The notes: generated by a model from the sequence alone, not told the origin. A stretch of 64,000 nucleotides of DNA from Gibbula magus (GCA_936450465.1 OW388296.1:30109638-30173637); one strand, 5' to 3'; positions 50,640 through 62,422 are shown, numbered from the stretch's first letter. Program-made: numbers and translations.

Positions 50640-51200
50640 GGACATGAAAGCAGGGGTGTCTTTAGCATTTGAACCCTGTTGAGCAGGGGATGTCTATTAG
50701 CATTTGATCCCTGTCGAGTCTTGTTGATTTCAAGCGCGGATCCCAGGGGCGGCAATTTCCTACCGTAGGGTAGCATACCTCCCAGTCCGGACCTATTTGT
50801 CTTTCTGCATTAACTACACATCCAAAATTCCATGTACAAACATTCACGCGTGAGCCAGTCGTAAAGGACTGAAGCAAAGATGGCGGAAATCCCTTAGGGG
50901 TCCGACTCTTTCTGCCCGAGGGTCGGAGGATTCTGTCGGGCATAGGATACCGCAATAATATTTGTTTTGAAAATATCCACAAGAGATAGATGTGTTGAAC
51001 AAACAAAGCGCTGTACCGGCCGGCAGTTTACACTAGCGAGACTGCAGTCTCCGCAGGAATCACTGAAGTTACGTGAAGCGCTGTTCGGGTCTTGCTCTTC
51101 CCTGCAGGATACGGCGGGATCGCTGCACGGGCCCGACGCCTCGCCAGCGGGAAGATACCTGCAAGTCTCTGAAAACTAAACTTGTGGGTACATTTGACGA
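50640..51200. other. Less AT-rich island, unassigned
   Basis: This non-repetitive block contains an AAGATGGCGG word (YY1-type core) at about 50877. It also has a small hairpin TGCCCGA..TCGGGCA near 50915-50943 and a near-duplicate of TTAGCATTTGAWCCCTGT at about 50661 and 50697. Three frames of 95-114 codons overlap on the minus strand and one of 70 on the plus strand. Frames overlapping on all sides point to a stop-poor noncoding island rather than an exon. Confidence 0.3.
50662..51006 (-). other. Unassigned 114-codon open frame
   Basis: This is one of the two longest frames outside repeats. It starts with a hydrophobic stretch (residues about 1-20) that could pass for a weak membrane segment or signal. 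The rest is rich in Arg, Pro and Gly with several Cys, and has no motif that I recognise. The frames overlapping it on the same strand argue against selection for coding. Confidence 0.1.
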
Positions 51201-51324
51201 GCAGAGAGATGACCCGACCAGATAATGCACCCAGCGCTTTGATGGAGAGACATCTTATGTAAACCTGATTTAAAAAATCTTTCAGACAGAACATGTAAAT
51301 TTTATAAATAAATGAATATTTCAT

Positions 51325-52189
51325 TTAGGAATCCGTGTATCTCATGTTGTTAATCATTTTATCTACTAGATAATGTCTTGTCCGAAGATAATACTTACCA
51401 TTCTTGCCTATACCCTCGTCTTCACGACTTTCCAGTGATTTATTCACAATTCTCCGTTGGTGTTGTCACTAATTCCTCCATGGAGTTTGCAGTGTACTGA
51501 TTATTTCAAGACGTTAACTTTTACGATGGGATTTGTCTTATCACGAACAAACCCATCACATATTCAAAATATTAGTCCAAATGTATACGTACTACAAAGT
51601 GTATTTAAACATACATAATGGCGTATCATGCTCAAACTGTAGACCATTTAGATATGAAATCATATTTTAGAATTGTTCCGATTAAAAATGACGTCCGTTG
51701 AAACAATGCCTTTGTTGACGTTGTTTCCCTTTGGTTTGATTGAAATCAGATGGTCTACCATACACATTGTTCGATTATTTTTGGCTTTAAGTTTTGTATC
51801 AGTTCATATTTTCGTTTTTCTTACCATGTTTCGTTATTGAAAATGTGTCATATTTACCTGTAAAATTTAATTTAGTCTTGTAAGTGCACAAAGAGACTTT
51901 AACTTTCTTCCAATCTCATTCATTCTAAATGAAATATTTTAAACCAATGGGTCATTCTGTTTTAATTCTATTTAAAATTTTAATGTTAATACGATTTGTC
52001 CATGCACAGTTCTTCACGCAAGTATAATTCCATACAAAACCATTGAACGTCACCTTCTGTTGTTACGTTCAAAGATTCGTTCCTTATCAAGCCATGGACA
52101 CAAAGATTGCATGTACAGATAGATTGACATCAGTCTGATATGGCAAATCGTCACTCTATAGAGATTGTGTAATATGATTTGATACCTTC
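51325..52189. other. AT-rich DNA, nothing recognised
   Basis: I see no frame, motif or repeat that can be supported. Confidence 0.5.
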
Positions 52190-52800
52190 CGCCGGTGCCA
52201 TTTGTTCCCTATACCCCCTGGAATGAAGAAAATTACACATGCGCAGTGAGGTACATTGTAAGACGAGGTGACGCTGCCACAAGTCAACATCCTAGGGCGT
52301 TAAACGGGATCTCTGCTCGCCAAGGAACTTCGTAATCCAAAACAAAAAGATCACAACGTTTTGGTTTACAGTTGCCAAAGTAATTACGGAGTATCTGATT
52401 GGATAATTATACAGGAAGGGCTGTGTTATGAGCGGGTGTCACATGCGCAATAGGTAGTCCAATTGCTCCCATCTGTGCATCGCAACACTCGTATAATCTC
52501 GCGGCGTCTCGTCAAGGCGAGACTATGATTAGCCATTACGAGAAGTGCCGAAAATGACGAGTTACAAATTACCAAAGAATCGGTTCCGACTCCTTCTCCC
52601 GCCAGCTTGATATCAGAAAAATAATCTACGGATTGGATATTTAGCTCTTCTCGCCATTTGGCATTTGGTTGGCGAGACAGCTGCCCTTCGTAAAGAGCTG
52701 TCTTCAGTCTCTCTGATGTAAAAGAAACAAGCTGAAGAGTTGGGGAGAGGAGAAGCGTCTCCAAGTCCTAATGCAAACCCGTTTGTCCTATATTAACATT
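52190..52800. other. Less AT-rich island with a 112-codon minus-strand frame
   Basis: The frame 52426-52764 (minus) begins with ATG and runs 112 codons without low-complexity sequence. The translation has a mixed, globular-looking composition (for example QLSRQPNAKWREEL) but no domain, signal peptide or membrane segment that I recognise. No splice sites or neighbouring exons are apparent. It is the best candidate in the window for a real small coding exon, and still weak; the island could equally be regulatory. ATGCGCA words at about 52240 and 52444 resemble NRF1 half sites. Confidence 0.15.
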
Positions 52801-53429
52801 TACATCGGCGTCTCCAGGCCTGTATAGGGGGTAATACTACCACCTCACCCCCACATAAACACAAGCTTACCCCCTACATCCGGCAACTACCCGTCTACGT
52901 ATATTTTGTTTTCTAACGCGCCGTCATGGTAAATATAAAATAAGTATTGTCTTCAGACGTTCACATTGCGACTGACTGTCTATGCTTGTATTGTTATGTA
53001 TCCATAGTTAGAAGAACACAAGAATTCTTTCACTTTAACGCTGAGTAGTTTTATGGTGTTTCTTAGAAACCAAAGATCTCATGTCTTGTCTCAAGATATC
53101 TCACAAGATCAGAATCCATTTATATAAAAATGTAGTCTTTGGTATTTATTCTATTTATGTAGCTCACATCTCATCTTTCTTATTGTATGTTCAAATATCT
53201 AAACATGATCAATGAAATCAAGACTTATTTGATAGCCACCATGTTGAAACACAGTTAGATTAAACATTAGTTTATGCAATTTGGATAATGAGTGTATTAA
53301 ACTTCATCCCTTTGATTTTATTCCCTTAAGTTTTAAGTTCCATATTCTGTGCATTCAGTTTCCAGGCTTGCTGAACAATGAACTAAACTGTAAAGACTCT
53401 TGTTGATACACAGTCATTGCAAAGTCCAT
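52801..53429. other. AT-rich DNA, nothing recognised
   Basis: No supportable feature is found. Confidence 0.5.
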
Positions 53430-53432
53430 GCT

Positions 53433-53492
53433 CCGTGCGTTAGTCTTCCGTTCAAGAGGTCCGGGGTTCGAATCCTACCAATCCCTCGGTAA
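53433..53492 (+). other. tRNA-like fragment with good B box
   Basis: GGTCCGGGGTTCGAATCCTA contains a strong B box. Upstream CGTGCGTTAGTCTTCCGTTCAAGAG resembles the D and anticodon arms of a tRNA-derived SINE head, but no intact cloverleaf can be drawn. It is likely an old SINE head or tRNA pseudogene. Confidence 0.35.
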
Positions 53493-54809
53493 TGTTTTTG
53501 CATATTGTTTTTCAAAGAATGTTAAATTGTAAATTATTTTATATTACATAACCACATATACACCTCCGGCAGGCGATTATTTTCCGTAATGTATTATATA
53601 GGTAGAATACTAAATAATGATAAAAATATCTTCAGAATGGCTTTAGATCTCGTATTCAAAGAATTTAACTTTGCATTTTGAAATAAATGATCACGCTGTT
53701 TATTCAAATAAAATTTTATTTGTAATCTGTTCCATTTAATATATGTTTTTGTATAGTATCTCTATACAATTTATTTTAACATATATCGACGACCTTTTAT
53801 TTTCTCTAAAATTATTCATGTACTGCTCCTAATTAGTTTCTACTTTTAATGTGTATAATATTTTCTTTAGAAGAACTTTTAATCAGATCAATGTAACGTT
53901 ATCAAAATTCATTCAATTTATCAAAATAAGAAGAAATTCACCAAACGCATGTAAGGTAGAAATATTACATCCTCTCCCTTCTAAGGTCAGTACTTTAATA
54001 AGATTAAGTCCTCAGATAATGTGATATTGGAACTCAATACAAGAAGAATTAAGCTCTCGATTTCTCAAATTAACATAACTCAAACCTAAAATGAATAAAA
54101 TGGCATTGTTTCAAATCGAGGATATTTATGACAAGTCATGTAGTTCAGCGAACATGAACGAAAGATTATTGTCACTATTACATTTCCTGATGAGAGACAC
54201 TTTATTCCGTTAGAAGTGGTCGTATATCGCAGCGAAGATCGTACTAGCCTCTGATTGGCTGATGGCAAAGGGGGATAACTCTCGGTCCATCTGTACAGCG
54301 TACATTTGGTTACATTAGCGGGGTCGTATTGCCGTGTTAGGTGCGATGCAGTCGTTACAAACAGTCGGTGTCGGCTCTCGTTTGAACATCGCTTCGTATT
54401 AATCTGCCCTTATCGTTATTACTGGGGTGTCCTGGTTCACATACAAATTAAAAGTGAGATGAATTTGTTTTGATGTCTCTTATCTGGAAATCCTGTCTTA
54501 ATTGACACGGCAAGATTTCCAATTTCATTCCCCCTTGTTAGATAAATAGCCCATTGTGTGGACAGTGTGTTAATTTCACCAGCCCATGTCATAAGTACTG
54601 TGGTCTCGATGATAAGCGGTTACAGGCACTTTGACTGACTGTCTTTCGGGCATAATTTTATTTTTTTACAGGAGAGGATATACAATTTTGTATTTCTCGC
54701 TGGGGGCGGATCGGCATTTTCTATCAAAATTAGAAAACCGAAGAAAAAATGAACGTTGTCCAGGGGTTAACTAATGAACCATTCTTGGACCCCGCTATGA
54801 ATATCTTAA
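53493..54809. other. AT-rich DNA, nothing coding
   Basis: No gene is seen. AAAGGGGGATAACTCTC at 54268-54284 is one of the clearest instances of the dispersed word. The sequence around 54230-54400 is less AT-rich. Confidence 0.5.
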
Positions 54810-55110
54810 AGGGACTATTTATTGGACACTTTTTTATGTTAAATTTATTAAATCAAGTTAAAAAATGAGTAGTCATGTTTACTTAAAGCCATGGGCATTT
54901 CTTTTGCCATTCGAAATAATAAATTGTGTTCACAATAAAATGGCCGCCATGCATTTTTTGTTTAATACGCAACACCGTTATTTCCACTACGGATAATTGG
55001 TTTGTGTAATAAGATGTTTTACCTTCTAAATTAATCATAAATGACATAAACTATCATTATTAATGGAAAATTTGAAATATAAAATTTTAAAAAAACGTGC
55101 TACTTCCCCT
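54810..55110 (+). mobile_element. TTAA-flanked MITE, family 1, copy 2
   Basis: Flanked by TTAA at 54806-54809 and 55111-55114. The right end AAAAAACGTGCTACTTCCCCT matches the family, while the left end (AGGGACTATTTATTGG) has diverged. The interior shares CAATAAAATGGCCGCCATGC (54933-54952) and ATACGCAACACCGTTATT with the copy at 58629-58976. It is the most decayed of the three copies. Confidence 0.75.
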
Positions 55111-55114
55111 TTAA

Positions 55115-55687
55115 ATGTTGTTTTGTGAAAGGAGTCCCAGGTTAAAAACATAAGTACGTATCCGCGTTATATTTATAATCGTTTCAACATGTTGATTTTT
55201 CAGATGAAAAACACTATACAACAACGAAGAGATATGAAAAGCGGACATTAAGATCTAACTGCATAGGTAGTTTACATTGATTTAGTGTAATATTATAACT
55301 TTAATTTAAAAAAAATATAGTTTAATATGGAAAATATCAATAAACATGTGGGTAAAGTGTTTATACTCATGTGTAAATTGAACAAGAACTGCACTAAAAA
55401 TCCTTTTTCCTTTGTCACTAGCGTTGCAGATAAACGCTATTTCAAATGGTAGGAAACAGTTCAGATCATTTGTGAGACGAGTGAGTAAAACACCGTTATT
55501 ATAGTACATGTTAATTCACATATTTCATTACGGCTACTATGTATTCAATGAGACAGTCCGCAACATCAACATGCATTGCAGTAAAACAGTAAAATTTAAA
55601 AGGGCAAATACTACGAAAATCGTAAAAGTGTAAACTCGTTATTGTAATGATATTTTCACTTTTTTTATGGTGTCAGGTAGTAAGCTA
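55115..55687. other. AT-rich DNA, nothing recognised
   Basis: A minus-strand frame at 55306-55509 has random composition; nothing else was found. Confidence 0.5.
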
Positions 55688-55833
55688 GTCTAACACTTAA
55701 CTCCAAAAAATGGAAAAGGAACCTTTTTATAGAAATATATGAAAATTCCATTTCTTACAGTCTCCTTTTCAATATTTAATAAAATGGTGATATTTTCAGA
55801 ATAAATACTTTTTTCATAGTCTCAGTGTAAGAC
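55688..55833. mobile_element. Foldback MITE, family 3, copy 3
   Basis: The ends GTCTAACACTTAACTCC and AGTGTAAGAC are complementary, with TA directly outside both (55686-55687 and 55834-55835). The right arm is nearly identical to that of 44104-44239 (CAATATTTAATAAAATGGTG and ATATTTTCAGAATAAATAC). The left arm and loop are partly replaced. The intact TA/TA flanks are the best support for Tc1/mariner-type mobilisation of this family. Confidence 0.8.
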
Positions 55834-55835
55834 TA

Positions 55836-57200
55836 GTAATAAGCACGCAACACTAGCATAAATATGCAATGGCATGAAACCTTACAAGTGTGTGAGGGGC
55901 CTTGCGAATCATGTCACAACACTATATGTACATGTATGTAAGCGGGATTGTAACCCTGCATACAGAACAAAACCCTTCAGTTGATAGAGTCGTGGATCAA
56001 CTACAGAGAACGAATAGTTTGATGTCAGTAGTTTCTTGCTCGTTTAGAACTTAAAGTTGAAACAAAATTATTCCACAGGCGAATAGATCACTGTCATTGA
56101 TTATCTATCCAGTAATTTGAATTATTTTAAAAATGATTTTTAACGATTATGGTTTTAAGAACATACTCTGAGACCTCAATTTAAACTATGCCTTGAATAA
56201 ATGTTTTCTTTGCAAATGTTTATACTAAAGAGAAATAGTTTGAAAGAAATTCTCATTAGAAAGCTGTTAAGGTATACTACATGTAAATTATGAAGAGACT
56301 TAGCATCTTAATGAAGCTTTCAGCCGGAAACTCGAGAAACAACGCCAAAGATAACATTTAGAATTCTTTTTTTTTAAATTCAAGATTTTATCATTCTTAA
56401 GGAGAAATTCAAACTTTTAATAGGACAGAACACATTCCGCGAATGGATAATTATATCCAATATTCATCAGAATAGTGGGCATTTGATATTAAGTTATGTC
56501 TGATAAGGACGATAAGACGAATTTTAATAATTTTCTTTCCCTTCTGCCAAATAACAAGGACCAATTAGAGGATAATTAATAAAAGTAGCTATATTATATG
56601 AATTTATTCATATTCATCAATTATAATGTTTGTGTTTGTTTATCAGTGACTTTTATTTATTGTTCTTACATTTATTTAATCCGTTCTTTCACGATATTTT
56701 GGGGGAAATTATAAATATGAATTTCATATGTACATAAATGATACCTAATTCATAAAGTTTATTTTTCTTTATCAATTTCATGATGATGACAGGTGTTATG
56801 GATAGTCAACATATTTTTGCAATAGATGAAACGTTTCGATGCCGAATTAAAAAATAAATCATATAATAATCTTCAATAGTTATCACCATACTTTACACAT
56901 GAAATCCTATCAATAAGAGAAGCGCGTTTTCTCTAAGTGATGTTGTCATAACCAATAATATCAGTATTTCCATATCGTTTGTGTTTATGTGTATTCGCTC
57001 CCATATTTTTGCTCTTCATTTATAATAATTCTGACATGTTATTTTGCAAATTTAAGGAACATAATTCCCACATTGCCTCTTTTCGTGGGTTTAAGTGGCC
57101 GATATATCAACATATAATAGCTTGGATCGATCTTGGGCCTATCACCTGTCCTACAAGCGCGGGTTAAATTGTCTCTGACAGACAGGGGAGACGAACGCTC
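55836..57200. other. AT-rich DNA, nothing recognised
   Basis: No gene, RNA or repeat could be supported; frames are short and AT-biased. Confidence 0.5.
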
Positions 57201-57233
57201 TGTTTATTACGGTGGGGTTAGCATAAACTTTGT

Positions 57234-57600
57234 TTGACAAGCGACTGCAAAATGCACATAAACAGTTCTAATTATCGTCCGACGTGCTTGCTTCTAATTA
57301 CGCCCTCTGTCGGCCACTTGCCTAGCCAATCAAGTGTTAGATTGCTGATTCAAGATGGCGGCTCAAACTCGTTGCCGTCAAAGCTGATATCCGTGGGTCA
57401 TTCGTTCTCGTCTGAGAGGAAACCAAACCCACAGACCTCCGAGGCCAGTTGCCCTATCTACCCTCATTAGCATATCTTATTCTGGACAATTAATTGTGAA
57501 GTAAGGGCAATTTCATCGCTTGGTATGCCCCACTGCTAACGTCACATCAAAACGTCACGTGCCCATCATCCTGGATGCAGATTGACTGCACGTGTAATCC
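57234..57600. promoter_or_regulatory. Candidate cis-regulatory island: YY1, POU-like and SOX-like sites
   Basis: This is a less AT-rich, non-repetitive block. CAAGATGGCGGC at about 57352 is a full YY1-type site. CATTAGCAT (57465-57473) is the reverse of ATGCTAATG, an octamer-like POU site. Thirteen bases further, ACAATTAATTGT (57486-57497) is a perfect palindrome holding two SOX-type ACAAT cores and a TTAATTG homeodomain core. CACGTG lies near 57557. A plus-strand frame of 78 codons (57234-57470) spans the left half; it has no recognisable domain. The cluster suggests an enhancer or promoter; no transcript evidence is available from sequence alone. Confidence 0.3.
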
Positions 57601-58087
57601 ATGTGACCTGATCATCTGTTTATATCATTACTAGATCGAAGATACCTCAGCGCTATTGGATAGCAGATAACATACTGTTCTGATGTTTTATTACTATACC
57701 ATGCAGACATAATATGGGGTCAGTTTAAGGTTTTTAGGATAAATGTCAAATATTCTATGAAAATTTGTACATGTTTCAAACCCTTTATGAGCCTTTAAAA
57801 CATCGTAAAACTTAGTAATTTCAACGAAAGTATTCTTTTTAAAGCTTTTACATTTATATTGACCAGAAATATCTTTATACCTGATTTATATAAGGATATA
57901 TAGACATTGACACTCAATATTAATACGTGTTGATGTTGCTAATTGGACAATGGTCATAATTAATTTCAACATTAATTAACTTATTACTTTTGTTTCAGGT
58001 GGCGTAGATACATTTTACGTAGTTTTAATTTTGTATACGAAACTATTCCCTCCTCTATATAAGGGTCCATAATCAACTTAAAATTTA

Positions 58088-58109
58088 GGGGGGGGGGGGG
58101 GGGGGGGGG
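58088..58109. repeat. Poly-G tract (22 bases)
   Basis: This is a homopolymer G run followed by CTTCCCC. Length is unreliable in assemblies. Confidence 0.9.
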
Positions 58110-58624
58110 CTTCCCCTCAGACTAGAGAACAACTTAACTCACAACAATTAAACTGTGAAACGTGGTTGTGTCTGTTCTTGATACAATGGCGATTGTTAGA
58201 ACGAAGGAATACGAGCCCTCTGGTCGTGGATTAACAATGTTTTCCATTTGTATATACATATATGTATGTATAGCTATATGACTCTAGATATTAGACGATT
58301 GAAAAGGTTGGTATTTCTATTTCCAACTTTTATATAATAATAAATTTTTTGAATCAATAAATTTGGAGATTTTGTCATGGTTCAGAAACATAAATTCACT
58401 TTGTACAGTATCTGTTTCGATAAACGTTTTTTGTCTTTCTACGTATTTATATCACAAACTGTGCTGACTAGCCCGTCCCTGAATAGTTTTGTCTATTGCA
58501 CTCGTTATAATTCATATACAAACATGAAATGTATTATTCATGACCGAACCAACATATCTCTTCAGGGAGTATCAATTTGATTGACAGTTGAATATATTGT
58601 TTACTCACCATCATAAGTGAGATG
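58110..58624. other. AT-rich DNA, nothing recognised
   Basis: A 67-codon frame (58377-58580) has no recognisable features. Confidence 0.5.
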
Positions 58625-58628
58625 TTAA

Positions 58629-58976
58629 AGAGGCAGTAGCACGTTTTTTGGCTCAAATAAGTCGATGAAATGTATATGAAAAATAATTTCACCAATCGTA
58701 AAACACCCTTCTCTCTTCAGAAAATCAAGTTTAAAATGAGTGTACATGGCTCAGTAAAGCCATGGGGATCGTTTTTGTCATTCGAAATGATAAAATGTGT
58801 TCACAATAAAATGGCCGCCATGCAATTTTTGCTTTATACGCAACACCGTTATTACTACTACTGATAATTGGTTTGTGTTATAGGATGTTTTACCCTCTAA
58901 AGTACATTTAAATGGCACAAAGTATCATTATAAATAGGAAAAAATAAATTTAGCAAAAAACGTGCTTCTGCCCCTT
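58629..58976 (+). mobile_element. TTAA-flanked MITE, family 1, copy 3 (longest)
   Basis: The ends AGAGGCAGTAGCACGTTTTT and AAAAACGTGCTTCTGCCCCT are complementary and flanked by exact TTAA (58625-58628 and 58977-58980). The interior contains CAATAAAATGGCCGCCATGC at 58804-58823 and TTTATACGCAACACCGTTATT. It is the reference copy for the family, 348 bp long. The 64-codon frame inside (58670-58864) also exists, broken, on the minus strand of copy 1. It is noncoding. Confidence 0.88.
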
Positions 58977-58980
58977 TAAG

Positions 58981-60689
58981 AGAAAATGCCATTTTTATTT
59001 GTTTGTACGAAAATTTATAAGTTATATTTACCATTTGTATTTCAATATAGTGTAAATATGTATCTGAAATCAGGTTAGAATTTTTGGTTTATTTGAGGAA
59101 ACAAGATGCAAGATATGTTTTAGAGGAAAGTAATATTTTGGTACGTGTGTACAACTGGTAGAAATATTGTAAATAATTATTGTCCTTTATATCTTGATAA
59201 TTGAAGCTATATACTTTCGATTTACAGTGGGCATTTCAAATCAACTTTTGAAATATATGTCATGGTTTGTTTTATTAAGCTAGAATACATTGTAATTGAC
59301 TGTTTAGTTTTTCAGAGCAAAATATCATGTTGATACGTTTGTAAAAATGGTTAAAATACTATTTTCATCCATATCTTGAAATTATACCTGTAAACACATG
59401 TAATTTCAATATAATGTGTAAATGTGTTTTAAGATATTTCTTTCTAAATGTTTAAATATTTTTATTTGTGTTAACTGGAAGCCATTGTATAATTGTTTTT
59501 TTTCTAAATGTGTAATACATTTGTTAATTGTTTCAACTAATTTGTAATTGTAATTGGCAGTAAGTTTGGTACAAATGGTATAAATAGTATTGTTGTTAAT
59601 CCCTTGAAAAGATCTATGCTTTCGATATATGCTGTCAATGTGTTTTTTAATTACATCGAATTATTTAAGTCACAATAGTCATCAACGAAAATTATCACCT
59701 ACAGATAGATCACCCATGACAAAATCAAGTGTTTTCTTCTGGATACCTCAACATAACCTTTATTTCATGTTTACATCCTACGCTGTTTTATATTATGATT
59801 TTATCCAGATCATATTTGGAGAAATGTTTTTATACGATAAAAATATTATAAACATATTTAAAAAATATATCGTTCCATCTATCAGAATTAATATTTACAA
59901 TAACAACTAAAAAACAAAGTAGGTGAAAAGTAAGTGATTTCTTAAAGTAAGAATTATCTGATATTTTCGGAAATATTTTTCTTTTTTATTTGATGAAGAT
60001 TGTTTCTTGTTTTGCCTGAACTATCCTAAAATCACATCATGATGTTTATCATTTGCGGAAAAATCATATTGAAATATTAAAATACTGACTAAAAAAAGGC
60101 AAAATTCGGAAGAAAAAGTATTATATCTATCTAAAAGTCATGTTTCTAATGACACGGTTTTATAATTAGGTTGTATCAATTACGAATTCTTGTTTCACAC
60201 ATTTTTGTTTAAACCAACACTGAAGAACTTGGATAATGACGAATTTGGGAGCTAGCAAAGTGAAAATTCTCTTAATATGGAAATTTACTGAAAAAGTGTA
60301 CACATATATATGCGTTTATACGTTGAGCAAAAAATGGGAAATATTATATGACATTATTAAATAATAAACGAATATATTTAATCTTGTTTACAAAATACCT
60401 GTATACCAAAGCACACAGGAGGAAATCAGGGAAAACACATTCTCAGATTCATTCATTATGTCCATGTCCAGAAGAACATGTAAGATGTCCGTACTAGTTT
60501 TGGTTTGTCGGGTATCCCGTCGGCTTAGTCGGTATACTCCCCGGTTCGAATGGTGGTTTTCAAGATCATCTCACATTCATCTTATATTCTCATATTTTAG
60601 TGCATGGTATTAAAGAAGAACAAGTCACAAGTTACTTTCTTACTACTAGTATATCACAGATTGCTTCACCTATATTTAATATTTATAAG
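58981..60689. other. AT-rich DNA, nothing firm
   Basis: No gene is seen. At about 60505-60565 a GTCGGTATACTCCCCGGTTC stretch continuing GAATGG resembles a decayed tRNA-type B box, but no A box or stem can be matched. Confidence 0.45.
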
Positions 60690-61440
60690 CATGAATTAAA
60701 AAAGATCTCAATATCACTATTTGTCACATCCTAAAATCGGGTATATTTCAATGCGAGGATTCCAAAATAAAAGATGCAAATATCACTATCTTTCTTTATC
60801 TTAGAATTACATATATTTAAATTAATGATTTCTAAAATGAAGGATTCCAATATCAATACATGTCTATATCCTAAAATCGCGTATATTTCAATGAAGTACG
60901 AAATAAAAGATTCAAATATCACTATCTTTCTATACCCAAGCATCACATATAATTAAATGTGTGAATTTAAAATATATACAAGCATTACATATATTTCATT
61001 GTAGGAATTTCAAAATAAAAGATTCTAATAACACTTTATTTCTACATCCAAGCATTACATATATTTCAATGTAGCAATTTCAAAATAAAAGATTCCAAAT
61101 CAATATATTTTTATATCCTGCCATTACATATATTTCAATGTAGCAATTTCAAAATAAAAGATTCTAAATCATTATCTTTCTATATCATGTCATTACATAT
61201 ATTTCAATGTAGCAATTTCAAAATAAAAATTCTAATAACACTATCTTTCTATATTCAAGCATCACATATATTTCAATTTAGCAATTTCAGAATATACTTC
61301 CCAATTCATTATCTGTCTATATCCTGGAATATCATATATTCAAATGCATGAAATAAAACGTCCCAACATCACTATCTGTCTATATCAGAACCACCTATAT
61401 TGCAATACATAAATTTAAAATATACTTCCAAATATTGTAC
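60690..61440. repeat. Tandem array, unit about 69 bp
   Basis: The unit contains ATTACATATATTTCAATGTA, GCAATTTCAAAATAAAAGAT and then CTATCTTTCTATATCC. Clean units start at 60984, 61054, 61123, 61192 and 61261 (69-70 bp). Upstream and downstream units are increasingly diverged. Opposing small frames at 60731-60956 are repeat shadows. Confidence 0.85.
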
Positions 61441-61470
61441 CTGTCTGTCTCACATCATCACCTATCACTA

Positions 61471-62268
61471 CACCTGCTACCTTCTGTCCGAGACGTGTCA
61501 TTTTCACCTGGAATCTTCCCCCAAAGGGTGTGCTACCTGCGCGTCTTATTGTATACAGGTGTAGTTCTCCCCTGACCTGAAACCTGATACCTGGTAGGTA
61601 AAGTGACAGTCATGACAGCGATCAGCTGGCCGAGCGTTTGAAGTGAAATCTACAAGTGAAATCTACATCATTTAGAAGCAATCTCGACTCGTCACACGCT
61701 GATGAACAGATGCCTTATCACCTCGCTGTCAATGATATCTCCGTCACAATGCAAACTCATCGCCACCATGTAAATAGCTGAAATTATTAAAACGAATAAT
61801 TTTCCTGATGTGGACACACCTCTCTAAGTTTGAAAGCACGGTGATTTTCCGACGTAAAGTCACTCGCTGCCCGAAGCAAAACTATTATGGCGAAAGCCAA
61901 ATGTGGCTTTAAAGACATTGTTCTAGGAAATTTCCAGCACGAATCTTCTACGCCACGTGTCCCTGTCATTCATCTCGATCGCTTAGTATGCCGTCGTAAT
62001 CTATATCATTTAACGGAATTACACTGCTCCCGCCCAAGGCTTATTCTGATTTGATACCGATCACTCATCACAATCAGCTGTAATACCAGAAACACCTGTC
62101 TCCCGCCAACCAAGTATCAGCTGATGGCCTCTGACGTGATTGTTTTCTAGACTTGATATCTACACCACTTAGTGACGTGCTTGACAGGTGGCCATACTTA
62201 CAATTATATTTACATGTTGATATCTTTGTCTGGATAGTATTGCAAAAACAAGTTATGTAACGCAGGTG
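61471..62268. promoter_or_regulatory. Candidate regulatory island with clustered E-boxes
   Basis: This is a less AT-rich, non-repetitive block between two arrays. CACCTG/CAGGTG occurs at 61471, 61505, 61556, 62093, 62185 and 62263. CAGCTG occurs at 61623, 62075 and 62118, each time preceded by AT (ATCAGCTG). CACCTG is bound by Snail/ZEB-type zinc fingers and some bHLH dimers, and CAGCTG by myogenic and neurogenic bHLH dimers. Nine such sites in 0.8 kb is more than expected by chance. A 60-codon minus-strand frame (61787-61969) is featureless. Enhancer function is an inference. Confidence 0.3.
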
Positions 62269-62365
62269 TTCCCTTCATCATATATGAATAGGTCATTTCT
62301 CGAAATTTCTGATAACATTTCTACATTTGTAGGAACACAATATATAAATCGGGTTATAAACATAG

Positions 62366-62366
<1 letters not shown>

Positions 62367-62422
<56 letters not shown>
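62367..62422. repeat. Microsatellite (AT)n, about 28 units
   Basis: This is a perfect AT run within AT-rich DNA. The Ile-Tyr repeat frame over it (62266-62502) is an artefact. Confidence 0.95.

Noticed and set aside
60505..60565. tRNA gene suggested by CGGTTCGAATGG
   Set aside because: No A box, acceptor stem or anticodon arm can be matched; at best a decayed fragment.
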